A DNA stretch of 25,224 bases from Zelonia costaricensis. Its lineage: Eukaryota > Euglenozoa > Kinetoplastea > Trypanosomatida > Trypanosomatidae. This document shows positions 18,001 to 25,034 of this stretch, piece after piece. Where the stretch lies: assembly GCA_030849075.1 (NCBI GenBank), contig JASAOO010003149.1:1-25224 (forward strand). The letters are read 5' to 3'. The notes under the pieces were generated by a model. That model was not told the DNA's origin. It worked only from the letters and a program-made list of their open reading frames with translations, and did not search any database. Position numbers and translations under genes: made by a program. Positions within the stretch are counted from its first letter, which is position 1; the number at the start of each line of letters is the position of its first letter.

Positions 18001-21000
18001 GACGCCGTGCGCCGGCACCTGCGCACCTGCAGTGATCGCCTGTCCATCATGTCTGCGGCACTGGAGCGCATGGTCGGGGAGGTGAAGGAAACGCAGAAGG
18101 GGTTCGGCGTGCAATACGAGGCGGACAAGGGAACACTGAAGCAGCTGTCAGAGTGGATCACCTTCACGACGGAGGTGAACGGGTACATCGCGACGCTCAT
18201 TGGCCAGGATGGAGTGGTGCACTTGGCGTTCATGAAACGCCTCTACAACCCCGACGCGAACCTCTCGTCTCTCGCGTGCGTGGAGGTGGCCAAGGTGCTG
18301 CTCAAAAACGATGTGCTGGAAATTGGAGAGCCCACCCCGGCAGAGTCGCCTCCCCCAAAGGACGACGACGACTTCGTGGCGAAGGTCGAAAAGAGCATGG
18401 ACCTGCCCAAGGACACGTTTGGCCAAGACAGCGACTCGTTCGCGCAGCGATTCACGAGGGAGCTGAAAACCACCAATGTGCAGCGCACGACGGCGTTGCT
18501 AACGGTGCTGGCCAGTGGCCTCCCCGGCGCGGACGACGTCACTGAGTACTTTGCCTGCGCGGCGCGCGCCGGACTTGTCGGGCAGCTTCGAGTGCACAGC
18601 AACCTGTTCCACCTTCACAGCGAAGACTACGTGCACCAAATCGAGCAACGTCTGAAGGACACCACCGCGGCGCCCTTTGGGATGAGCATCGCGCAGCTGT
18701 GCGTCGGTTGTGTTGGTCGGCTGCGTGTTGAACACGTGGAGGCATTGTCGGTGGTAGCGTTGGACACCGTGATCGACCGGATCAAGACCTGCAGCGGCCT
18801 CGTCGCCCCCTTCACCCCCCTCGGTCTACACCAGACTGTCTCCGTCTCTGAGCACGAGCACTGCCGTCGCGTGAGAGAGGAGATGGAGGAGGAGGAGGGA
18901 CAGAAGAAGTCGTGGTGGGGGTGGCTGTGGAGAGGCATCAAGGCGGTGTGCAAGTTTGTGGGCGCGGCGCTGTCCGCTGCCGGCATCGACGCACTCCTGC
19001 AGTACTGCTTCCCAGTGCTGAAGTCACTGCGCGTCGGACTCGATTGTGTCAAGTTCGCTTTCAACGCCATTGTGTCAAAGATCAAGACTGGTTCGTTTGA
19101 GCTTGGGCGGCACTTAAAGACCTTTGCATTCAGCGTCGCCACCAAGCTGTTCCCCACGGTGCTATTCACTGCCAAGGAGTGGCTGTCCGGACTGAAGGGG
19201 CTGGCGCCGCTGTACAAGTCACAGGTCTTCAAGGGTGTTTCGGGGCTCTACAAGTCGGCAAAGAACGTAGTGGGGAAGACCAGCGAGGCCATTGGGAAGG
19301 TTACCTCAGCCGTCACGTCAAAGGTCGGTGGGGTGGCCTTTGAGGTCTCCGACGCGGTCGGCACGACTGCCGGCGTGACGAGCGTGTACTCGCATGTCAA
19401 AACGGCCAGCATGAACATGCTCGGAAGCCATTTTTCCGCCTCCGTCAAGGAGGCATACGGAAATGCCGTGATGGAAAACATGAAGAACTTGCTGATCGAG
19501 AATATCTCGTCTCGCGCGACGGCCACGCTGACGGATCGATTAGGCGACGGCACCGTGAGTGCGGCGGTGGACTCTGTCGCAGACGAGCTGACGCGCGAAG
19601 CGCTCCTAATCGCGCGAGCGGTGAAGCGGAAGGTGCCGTGGAGTGAGTACAGCGCGGCGCAAAGGGGGATGCTCGATGTGCTGAATCGCAGCGGGGTGGC
19701 TGCCTACATGTGCGACCTCTGCACCTCCTTGCTGAGCGTCGGCAAGCGCGAGCTGCTCTGCTCCCTCGTGGCTGGGCGGGCCGAGGACGGGAGTTTTGAG
19801 TGGGCGCCCGGGCAAGGGACGATGTTCGGGGTTTTGAACACCATCACAAACGTGACGAGCCACGTCACGGCCGCTCAGCTGCTGCTCGGCTCCACGGCGA
19901 CCTCGTCCGGCATCGCACGGCGGGAGATGCAGGCGATCATGAAACCGCTCTGGACGTGGGCAAAGGAGAAGTACGACGTGAATGAGGCAGACGCCCGTGC
20001 GCTCGGCGACGGTGGCCCCGCCGCAGAGGACGAGCGGACGCTCGTGGCGTCGATACGCGGGGCCGTCTCACAGCGCTGCCTGGCTCCGGTGCAGCACCTC
20101 TTCGCCGATGTGGTGAACAGTGTCATCGACGCGGTGCAGTGCCTCCTGACGGAGGTGCAGAAGCGGGAAAAGGAGCGGTGCTTGCAGACGGAGTTGGCCA
20201 TGCAAGCACCAGAGTCGATCTGTGCCCAACTCACGAGTGGTTTCCTCCCTGGTCACTTGCAAAACTCCGATCTCTACCGTATCAGTATTTTCGACTTTCT
20301 GTACGGACTGCAGCAACCCGCCGCGTACCTGCAGCTGCAGGACATCATTGGCGAAGGCGCCTTCGTGTCTGCCGGCGTGTTCGGTGCCAGCAAAGGGTGG
20401 TCAGCGGACAACCCCTACAGCATCTTAGAGTCTCTGAGCCGTGACTACCAGCTGTTGGGCTACTTCCTGGCACACCACCCGAGTTTCTTCGTCGACGGCC
20501 ACACTGCTGACGGCGCGGACGTGGCGGCGGCGCAGTCGAAGCAGGACACCACCACTTCACCAGACACCAGCAAGCCCAAGGACACGACGCAGCCCTCCTC
20601 CGGGGAGCCGGCAGCCAGCGCGCCAGACGAGCCAGCGGCGCCAGACGAAGAGCCGTTGCCACCCTCGCTACATGACCTGCCCTCCTCCCTTGACGCACGC
20701 CACAGCTCAGAGGTCGACTTTGGGCTCGAAGACAGGGTCTCGCCGAAGAAGTTATCAGAGCAACCGACGAAGTCGCCGAGCCAGGATGGTCAGCTGATGT
20801 CGCTGCTGCGAAATGTCGGCGACGCAGCGGTTTGGGTGATGGAGAAGGACGATGCAGCAGGACGGTACATTGGGCAGTACATCAAGGTAGACGTGAACCC
20901 GTCCACTCTGGTTTTGCTGCTGATGGGCGCGCCTGGCGCCTGCGGGACGGCGAGGAAACTGTACATGACACGCGGCTACCTCGGAATGTGGTTCTGGAAG

Positions 21001-21999
21001 CAAGGAGCCAAGGAGGCGGTGCAGCAAAACATCAAAGGCTACCTCAAGAGGGCAGCGGTGGATGTGAGTATCGACTTGGCGGCCAATCTCGCGACCAATG
21101 CCATGTCCCTCGAAGACCAGCACCGCGTGACAGCCGTCGTGAAGGTGGCGAAGCAGGCGGGGCAGATAATGTCTGCGAAGAGGAATATGGAGACGAGCTG
21201 CGCTACGAGCAAGAAGCTGTCACGGGTGGCGGAGCAGAATTTCACCACGAGGGAGAAGCGAGACGTTCTTGGCGTTACTGGGCGCACAAAGACTGCTTCA
21301 GTGGACAAGCGCTTCGCTAAGAACCTGCCCAATATCTCGGAAGTGATAAAGGAGCACTGCTCCTACGAGATTTCGTCGTTCGCAACGAAAGTGGCAGTAA
21401 AGCAGGCGAAGAAAGAGGCAGTAAAGCAGGTGAGGAAAGCGGTAGGCAAGCAGGATCAAGTCATGTCATTTCAGCTGGGCGGCACTTCGGAGGTGCTGTT
21501 AAGCGTCACGGCCGTGCAAACAGACGCCCACCCGCCAGCGGCCACATCGGTGCCTGCGCCTGCGTCCGCCCCGACCCTCACTCCCACGCCGACGTCGCTG
21601 CCTCTCTCGCTCCATGGCCACCCGACACGCCAGCCGCCACGCACCACCACCGCGGCGCCTCAGCAGGCACCCTTTACGCCCACTGTCGTGGGAGACGCCA
21701 ACCACGGTGCCCCTTGCACCGTCACCGACATATCGGCTACTCGGTCTGGTACAGTGACGGTGTCAGTCGGCGGCCGCCCTGGCCACAATACGCGCCGGTT
21801 GCGGCTCACGCCACGCCCCCTGGCTCGACTTTCACGGCACGGCTTGTCCGCTTCCTCACGTCTTCGGTCGCTCTCCGAACACGATGCCGCCTGCGATTTC
21901 GTCGATTTTAGGGCCGGGGCCTTTTGCAGAGACGAGGACAGCTCTGTCAGCCCCACCTCCGGCAATGACGAGGAAGAGGAGGAGGAGGAGAAGTGCTGA
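9085..21999 (+). CDS. giant 4304-aa protein with SecA-like DEAD motor core
   Basis: The first ATG in this very long frame is at 9085, just after a pyrimidine tract and AG; upstream codons are low-complexity. Regions in order: helical N-terminal part; CxxH...CxxC cluster near residues 504-522; Gly-rich collagen-like segment about 753-925; long helical region with CxxC pairs at 1698/1701 and 1725/1728; SecA-type motor about 2255-2740; helical part; amphipathic repeats about 3280-3450; Pro/Ser/Thr linker about 3810-3870; hydrophobic segment near 3937-3972; Pro/Thr-rich tail ending in a Glu run. The motor shows Walker A NTGEGKT (2293-2299), LDEAD (2414-2418), ATGS and NIKEG (2519-2542), VTGTA (2571-2575), GGRGLDI (2689-2695) and a degenerate motif VI, QAERRAARQ (2718-2726). 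SecA motors use ATP to thread unfolded polypeptides. Substrate and location are unknown here; no signal peptide is seen. The frame is intact, arguing for selection. Confidence 0.93.
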   Translation: MATLPTRKAEELRSVFENAAATDAEFFYSFLEGRATSPAKTPSLAFLSEHAAALSDLFHDIFAIDDAPRCKSTNESCRAGGEKGRSDRERTIQKVVHLWDGALSAAASKSGKAAAQEKTRDDAAETQPPKIEFAVPSCLYEYIRTSAMMRCTPGDGVLEVLSRGDCDGATQRFRWYVSRFMSSTFALAQLLHDASGQPDDAVDHGSGRGVDAMAWDVLRQALVPQSTYLALTAQKVVESFDVTDKSSFQTRLLFGAFEYEVCNCFFRDARAGMQEAPAVECASDDTPSNVDSLEYFRTLDAVRASLQGVKRLGDDAPMEEGTPASNSPTFTGVAAFVVRSAHLTIVHFVDRVLASLESGTLRTAGAPQSTARAAIKAGLEAVLRAAPCGNSSGDGEELCDAYLESGITGEGIARELVRESAAAPPEQTHGAAPRDLETHTAPSEGDNVALEAYFERRKKLLEMTRQRCLSLAHEDRFVAMAHRENLPDELLKALAEGERSTCDVHSGTARAAGGAEVRCSHCLLQQWLPHLSEVERAAVLDEKYDIMEEMMKAALNGAISLAVQSVVDIRVHLDAVAELSRTAKTATAMAAEVAAYFSTHAELFGWAREKVTAYAEAEMQRLRKREEAQARRQASAQAPRSRYGPENYEKHHVCHGSGLKTTVFVCQSVRLSDIVEDVQRVLGEKRPAQHIVIAVQGWLTVDTDLRLPCTTLCVVAERIFVANDARGGVFQWSTAAARDGYDGVPGKNACCYGWRSPTRLDGKSGGAGESGTPGGNGGDIFIQSGSPIQFESAAGKLSFVMDGGNGGHGGRAGDGADGKNAEDKEDSFKYYYEPSWIEGGWFTTVRSFFAIKGAFAADMPGRGGNSGLRGAGGLGGKPGSLTIVPAIPDSTRRCHESCKGGVCGKDGGAGNGGKAGDGGCDGMSNVGFKDSGSTLSNFGLGAKSSRVCNGFFAKADFNARKTATGTSRLFSVSPPQQNIVEANKCFWSSSNPCGYEDYVVCRRLDRARQFVNHGVLYNRASLEGKCLQDATALCESPAAHLSIREVMASSPFLVSLMQQTVGSIATPAEDDDEAEHLGVDGLLFEFEESLLSALEARLGLVHQLLQYNLSAVTTRLRGTSTIEEVLTDLQTAAQHRTTVALDAQARHQQAAATLDATPADDSSGEEPASSSAFAQLFHDLGTKKKSDAALPCLPHSFLLVDCYEAIERYNESVRLMRRGRENVFACLALLSAALACMRGSKLPLVTRYVTDLFAGLHLALRPILLSLRGDALVDDFFAYTCVPCSDDVAGPVRVGRVHPCHDLHFGSLVFGVLAFQHARSAVASLEPHAGATAATRRELSRRRAEAEAFLTSADADIAATLRAEEAPYIIEKRPQDNVFRLFGPLLFPANYATEPHADTSTAISAAAYAQLVELNKATFGQARFPLSKVAQLDAVCRNYCTMWSTFSVAAWCSDERLTWMRSQTAVETYRYLLDCASGLSPVERVARDGLAALPSVPQHVRAILEEDGDSESLAMRRVQLEMMYRWRVCLRPRLTVRGSTSSAFFKLLCRVLQRALSLHLPSPDEAYEATLCGMLRGLFVAVYEQDNAESTEGGGDFAGLEAKELRDTAARAEARTPTYTALLDAIAVDDAKPRTYTSPNNVVYTMAVNDEVARLLTSFKAYLRGRALLFSAMHAMAQFYYKGHHRSMSKREASPVDCPGCASALGEGAAPQEGKAGAAVPPVPCMHCQQSADSTRRVANQFSYVRLVLAYTPWLTAELALYPAASVMGGGESGGAAGPMSPCEVAELLWCASFGVPQGAAQRRLRVDFPTLVAKTEPGLLSRFLAAALVFMRSSPSLPHELYGGTTAAATAAGLPCRGRPHNAERLARFLRLSGDDTGAEKIASLVRDCGDDYVHDELSTWRELQHVDCYSRGDRIPHALFSSCVERLERLAVEVELRAFAKWCFSEVQRVRYCIDKAVREFSQRASLTALRLCALQAQDELRRRAQVGDAVAAPAVSPIYPEVFQCVLTLLCGLPIELDSRVVNEMVKLPLNEWLPDLAKLAHSARLYTWAPWLHEVRELCWSLALEAGERLLPKYFDFLRTVVKDDYSAKTHYRLLVLLETPASLCLPEEKLRLGLQAEPETWRAEMKQLRRDRAARRMRSRAACESEDARRAFIEEVERGWAEIGSYLQLHNTPVSADMLQFCKQIHDEVHHLLGCHAVTEPIVAGRFSRFQKEYDANRYSNGETRERFSLHDVQVREQQLWSNKRKLQEVLVTVFLAFYQGKYRPRRVQVVGVVALLCEGKACLANINTGEGKTYICGCFAAVKAYLGYTPLMLSCNDALAKEACAGLEAGLQLLFTREVGAGDGAGNSFGCHVDPAQLEPGARGRFYKHPLLYATLFSVIGDILRSLQRPSEWRFVTEWLGAPRWVVLDEADTVMVGSMSDAVYIGDAQLAFYKELLGFPAMLDEARKGSDATDEVYKDYLSRVGTLCVCNTDPSLQRERFDRLLDSAREACAVRSNAEFVSEDTTTYPYDIATGSTMSGSVWRNGVSVLLNIKEGSRFMPETDVTLSMAALTFLQREKATLTGVTGTAGNYLTRVMYRNVYGMETWELPPAFPSQLLELFPRVTFSEAEFREVAYKSVQRSLDAGQSCLCIQDTIHATQKLSDHLGKVLPSVRRSTYVSEHDERPQLHGRDDRAIFCTTQRGGRGLDITVNHPNGLAEFLLSPQEERNTYQAERRAARQYDNGSAQRIFHDAGRSHPLRLDGFDVVYAVAEDEDGYYTGEDAEVLTRQAVMLNAFYAVQNEAVMQERRRLCRLVDRSIPVTLFFDSLQEEKETLHRLVREKCGPVGTPGDAVALVVQHVLQRRYAQWLLKHEKSINEDGGRPLEQRRYREALQMRLSSAVTSITEASQGSVTWAATAVPIMEDEDDVIDGAAAVQFELTRLGPYFSTMTGKGSAVAGRDYAYPTIPLYLALEAVQRGLWKSEKKMDAVRRHLRTCSDRLSIMSAALERMVGEVKETQKGFGVQYEADKGTLKQLSEWITFTTEVNGYIATLIGQDGVVHLAFMKRLYNPDANLSSLACVEVAKVLLKNDVLEIGEPTPAESPPPKDDDDFVAKVEKSMDLPKDTFGQDSDSFAQRFTRELKTTNVQRTTALLTVLASGLPGADDVTEYFACAARAGLVGQLRVHSNLFHLHSEDYVHQIEQRLKDTTAAPFGMSIAQLCVGCVGRLRVEHVEALSVVALDTVIDRIKTCSGLVAPFTPLGLHQTVSVSEHEHCRRVREEMEEEEGQKKSWWGWLWRGIKAVCKFVGAALSAAGIDALLQYCFPVLKSLRVGLDCVKFAFNAIVSKIKTGSFELGRHLKTFAFSVATKLFPTVLFTAKEWLSGLKGLAPLYKSQVFKGVSGLYKSAKNVVGKTSEAIGKVTSAVTSKVGGVAFEVSDAVGTTAGVTSVYSHVKTASMNMLGSHFSASVKEAYGNAVMENMKNLLIENISSRATATLTDRLGDGTVSAAVDSVADELTREALLIARAVKRKVPWSEYSAAQRGMLDVLNRSGVAAYMCDLCTSLLSVGKRELLCSLVAGRAEDGSFEWAPGQGTMFGVLNTITNVTSHVTAAQLLLGSTATSSGIARREMQAIMKPLWTWAKEKYDVNEADARALGDGGPAAEDERTLVASIRGAVSQRCLAPVQHLFADVVNSVIDAVQCLLTEVQKREKERCLQTELAMQAPESICAQLTSGFLPGHLQNSDLYRISIFDFLYGLQQPAAYLQLQDIIGEGAFVSAGVFGASKGWSADNPYSILESLSRDYQLLGYFLAHHPSFFVDGHTADGADVAAAQSKQDTTTSPDTSKPKDTTQPSSGEPAASAPDEPAAPDEEPLPPSLHDLPSSLDARHSSEVDFGLEDRVSPKKLSEQPTKSPSQDGQLMSLLRNVGDAAVWVMEKDDAAGRYIGQYIKVDVNPSTLVLLLMGAPGACGTARKLYMTRGYLGMWFWKQGAKEAVQQNIKGYLKRAAVDVSIDLAANLATNAMSLEDQHRVTAVVKVAKQAGQIMSAKRNMETSCATSKKLSRVAEQNFTTREKRDVLGVTGRTKTASVDKRFAKNLPNISEVIKEHCSYEISSFATKVAVKQAKKEAVKQVRKAVGKQDQVMSFQLGGTSEVLLSVTAVQTDAHPPAATSVPAPASAPTLTPTPTSLPLSLHGHPTRQPPRTTTAAPQQAPFTPTVVGDANHGAPCTVTDISATRSGTVTVSVGGRPGHNTRRLRLTPRPLARLSRHGLSASSRLRSLSEHDAACDFVDFRAGAFCRDEDSSVSPTSGNDEEEEEEEKC

Positions 22000-22346
22000 T
22001 CGCAGCGCCATTCCTCCGTGTGGCCTTCGCGATGCCATCAAGGCCGTTTCCCGTCCCTGCGCGGGACTGACGCAGAAAGGGTGATTAACACGGGGTGCTG
22101 CGGGATCACCGATCTGTCCTCAGCGGAGGAGGAGGACTGCCAGGTCCTTTACCTGTGCACGCCACCTTGCTCTCTTCATCCCCGCCGTGTTCTCCGCGTT
22201 GTCGGTTCGGTTCGAACTTGCCTCCCCTATCGGTCTCCCCCCGTCCCCATACACATCGCCACACAACACGTCAGTCAACACTCTGGTGGGCGGGCGCAGC
22301 ATCGCACAGTCGCGGCCACAGTCGCTCCACATGATGTGCGCGTGCG

Positions 22347-22362
22347 CGTGTGTGTGTGTGTG
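22347..22362. repeat. GT microsatellite
   Basis: Short alternating GT run in the intergenic region downstream of the giant gene. Confidence 0.8.
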
Positions 22363-22663
22363 CCGCTGTGCTGCGGAGGTTACCGTGGTGGTACAGATTT
22401 GTGGTGCGCTCTCTGCCTTTGTTTTTAACTGACCACGATCATTTCGCAGTCACCGCAAACTCCTTCTGTAAACCCGAGTCGTACGCTTCATTCGGCCAGC
22501 ATCACAGTCGCCGGAGGGAGGGGGGGGGACACGAAAGCGATGGGAGTGCGAGTCCTTTGCGTGCGTCCACCACCAGAGGACCAGGGATGGCGAAAGGCAG
22601 CAATGTCCCCCTCCCTCGCTCCCTCACCTCCCTACCCCACCCCTGGGTCCAAAGCCCTAACAC

Positions 22664-22712
22664 CTCCTCTTTATCACTCCTCCCTTCTTGTACATTGGTG
22701 TCCTCCACGCAG
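22664..22712 (+). promoter_or_regulatory. spliced-leader acceptor for the ZZ-finger gene
   Basis: A CT-rich tract at about 22664-22690 is followed by AG at 22711-22712. This lies 61 nt before the ATG at 22774 and downstream of the earlier in-frame ATG at 22540, which favours 22774 as the true start. Confidence 0.6.
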
Positions 22713-22773
22713 AGATTTGCGTCTCTCCTCACGCTCGTGTGCTACTTGTAAACTCTCTCCCCAAAGGAACCCG

Positions 22774-24075
22774 ATGTCGGCGAGCCAGACAGATTCCGAT
22801 GACGTGTGGCTGGACACCGTTTCAGAGACCGCTGGCAACTGTGATGGAGAAGAGGCTTTGAATCGGGGGAGCGCACCGGCGGCCCGCTCCCAGCACGCGG
22901 CAGATGCGGCGACGATGGCCGAAGTGGAGCTGCTGCACCACGTCATTGCTGCACTCGAGACTCAGTTGACATCCTCACAGAGTGAGGTGGCGGCGTTGCA
23001 AGAAACCGTCCGGACGCATGAGTCGACCATCGAGAACATGAAATCGGCAGAAAAACTGCGCGAGCTGCAGGCGCAGATGCTGGAGGCAAAGGCAGCGCAA
23101 CCGTGTGAGCGGTGCATTGACAGAGACGTCCGAGTCTCAGAGCTGGAGAGGGTGATTCACACGCTGACGGAGTCCTCGGAGAGCAGCGCGGAGGCTGTGC
23201 ACCTGTTGAAGCGGCAGCTGGAGCAGCTGGAGCCGCGAGTGACCGAGAGCGAGAAGCGGCGCATGAGTGCGACGCAGGCGGCTGCCACCGCGAGTGGGGA
23301 GCGCGATGCACTGGCGGCGAAGCTGTCAGCGGAGCAAAAGCGCGTGCAGGAGCTGGAGGCCCGTGTGAAGGACTTGTCCGAGTTAAGGGCTGTTGTGTCG
23401 CTGAAGTCAGAGCACGTCCGGCGGTACCGCGACGCGCAGAGGAAGTGCAACGGGTGTAAGAAGACCGTCTCCACGAGTGACTGGTTCTGCTGCCACACGT
23501 GCGAAGATTGGAACTACTGCCGCCAGTGCTTCGAGAAGGAGGGGGTCAAGCACGCGGCGGGCACTCACGCGTTCACCGACATGAGTGTTTTCGACCATCG
23601 GGTTGTCAACACCACTCTCGACCACATCACAGGTACTATGGTTAAGTCCGCCTGTGAAAAGTGTGACAAGTGCAAGAGGCAGTGTTATCCTTACAAGGGC
23701 TGCTGGTTTCGTTGCAACGAGTGTCGAAACTTCGACTTCTGTAAGGACTGCTTTGAGCAGCACTATAACAAACACGCCGGCCAAACGCACACCTTCACCG
23801 ACATGTCCTCCTTGGTGCACTCACAGTACGGCTTTCCCGTCATAAAGAAGGTACCGGTCGGGAGCGCAGCTGAGGCCGCACGCAAGAGGAAGCTAATGTG
23901 CGACTGGTGTGGAGGTGTTCCGGAAGGAGTCTACTATCAGTGCAACGAATGCAACAACTACAGGCTGTGTCCATCATGCATCATACAAGACACGTCACGA
24001 GATCACAGTACCGGCGTCGCGCACACCTTTAGACCCTATGTTACCTTGACCGATGAACCTCTGCCAGGTGTATGA
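22774..24075 (+). CDS. coiled-coil protein with three ZZ-type zinc fingers
   Basis: This predicted protein has 433 residues. After an acidic N-terminus, residues about 45-205 are a Glu/Ala/Leu/Arg-rich coiled coil (LLHHVIAALETQL..., LKRQLEQLEPRV). Three ZZ-type fingers follow. The first starts at C225/C228 (CNGC, then CCHTC, YCRQC and HAAGTHAF). The second starts at C297/C300 (CDKC, then CNEC, FCKDC and HAGQTHTF). The third starts at C376/C379 (CDWC, then CNEC, LCPSC and ...GVAHTF). Each shows paired CxxC motifs and a closing His-x(3-5)-His, as expected for ZZ zinc ligands. ZZ domains bind peptide N-termini, histone tails or SUMO and occur in autophagy and ubiquitin-linked adaptors; the target here is unknown. 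The coiled coil suggests oligomerisation. The frame is open back to 22540, but the extra 78 residues are low-complexity and precede the splice acceptor. It lies directly downstream of the giant SecA-like gene, in the same polycistron. Confidence 0.92.
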   Translation: MSASQTDSDDVWLDTVSETAGNCDGEEALNRGSAPAARSQHAADAATMAEVELLHHVIAALETQLTSSQSEVAALQETVRTHESTIENMKSAEKLRELQAQMLEAKAAQPCERCIDRDVRVSELERVIHTLTESSESSAEAVHLLKRQLEQLEPRVTESEKRRMSATQAAATASGERDALAAKLSAEQKRVQELEARVKDLSELRAVVSLKSEHVRRYRDAQRKCNGCKKTVSTSDWFCCHTCEDWNYCRQCFEKEGVKHAAGTHAFTDMSVFDHRVVNTTLDHITGTMVKSACEKCDKCKRQCYPYKGCWFRCNECRNFDFCKDCFEQHYNKHAGQTHTFTDMSSLVHSQYGFPVIKKVPVGSAAEAARKRKLMCDWCGGVPEGVYYQCNECNNYRLCPSCIIQDTSRDHSTGVAHTFRPYVTLTDEPLPGV

Positions 24076-24169
24076 GAGAGATGCTCTGCAGCAGTCCGTA
24101 CGGACTCCTCGTACGTTATTCCCCCACTTGACACACTCGATCGCGCCCACGAAGGGCGTTGTGGGTTTG

Positions 24170-24222
24170 TTTTCTTTTTCAAATTTCTCTCGCCTGTTTT
24201 TTTTTTTTTTACGCACGCGCAG
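24170..24222 (+). promoter_or_regulatory. strong spliced-leader acceptor, downstream gene not seen
   Basis: A long T-rich tract (24170-24210, including about 14 consecutive T) is followed by the first AG at 24221-24222. This is as good a trans-splice signal as that of the giant gene, but no credible plus-strand CDS follows within the window. The tract may also direct polyadenylation of the ZZ transcript, since the two events are coupled in trypanosomatids. Confidence 0.5.
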
Positions 24223-25022
24223 AGTCGTCTGTCCACCAGTGCTCTTTTCGACATTCGACTCTCACGTTCTTTCAAAAAAAGACCTCTCTGTTTTGCCTAC
24301 TCTCTCCAGTGCCCCCTTTTCCGTCTTTTCTTGAAGCCATTCCTATCGACTTCGTTTCTCTGCCCCACCCAACCCCCAGCGCCTTGCAGCATCGTGGCTG
24401 AGCCGCTTTGTATGTGTGAGCGCATCAATATGCATATCGAACAGAAGCAGCAAAAAAAAAAAAAGAAACCACCCCTTCGGTATCGCCGACCCAGACGGGC
24501 CTGGCGGGAACAACGTTCACAGCCGACACATCCAGCGCTTCCGCAACCCACCACTACCCCCCCCCCCTCTGCGACAACACAGCCTGAAGCCACAGCCCGG
24601 CCACCCACGCGGTCCGCCCGCCCGCACCCGTTTCCGCGCGCGCGCCTCCGGCCGGGCCATCCCCCTCCTCCCCACGGCCCACCCGGGGCCAGGGCTCGGG
24701 CCCTTTCGTGGGCCCCCCCCCGGGCCGGGGTGGGGCTGGCGCAGCCCCCGGGCGCCACCGCGCCCCTGGGCGGGCGGCAAAGGGGCGCAGCGCGCGGGGG
24801 GCGAGCCCAGCGACACGGGGGAGGAGGGAGGGCCGGCGAAGGACAGGCACGAAGGACATGTTGCCGCCCGATTAAACCCCCCCCCCCTCCCCCTACCCAN
24901 ACCCAGTCCGACACGCCCCAGCTTCCCCAGCCGCGCTGCGTTTATGTGCATATACATATGGGCGCATACGGAGTGTACGCGTGCATACGAGCCGATACAC
25001 ACCCCGTACTAGCACACCTGCT

Positions 25023-25034
25023 GGCTGGCCAGCC
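25023..25034. repeat. 12-bp perfect palindrome
   Basis: GGCTGGCCAGCC equals its own reverse complement. It lies in the GC-rich right-end block and may have arisen by chance. Confidence 0.4.

Larger units (their letters stand above)
22000..22773 (+). other. intergenic/UTR region between giant and ZZ genes
   Basis: This 774-base spacer should hold the 3' UTR of the giant gene and the 5' UTR of the ZZ gene. It contains a GT microsatellite at about 22347-22362, a G-run near 22521-22528 and a pyrimidine-rich tract with AG at 22711-22712. No gene or RNA is recognised. Confidence 0.6.

Noticed and set aside
22200..22225. GGTTCGAAC, similar to a tRNA B-box
   Set aside because: No matching A-box or cloverleaf stems are visible around it.
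22540..22773. 78-codon N-terminal extension of the ZZ-finger gene
   Set aside because: It is low-complexity Pro/Ser-rich sequence that crosses the pyrimidine tract and AG at 22711-22712, so it should be removed by trans-splicing.
24416..25012. 198-residue plus-strand ORF at the right end
   Set aside because: It is Pro/Arg/Gly-rich, contains the undetermined base, and appears to be a composition artefact.
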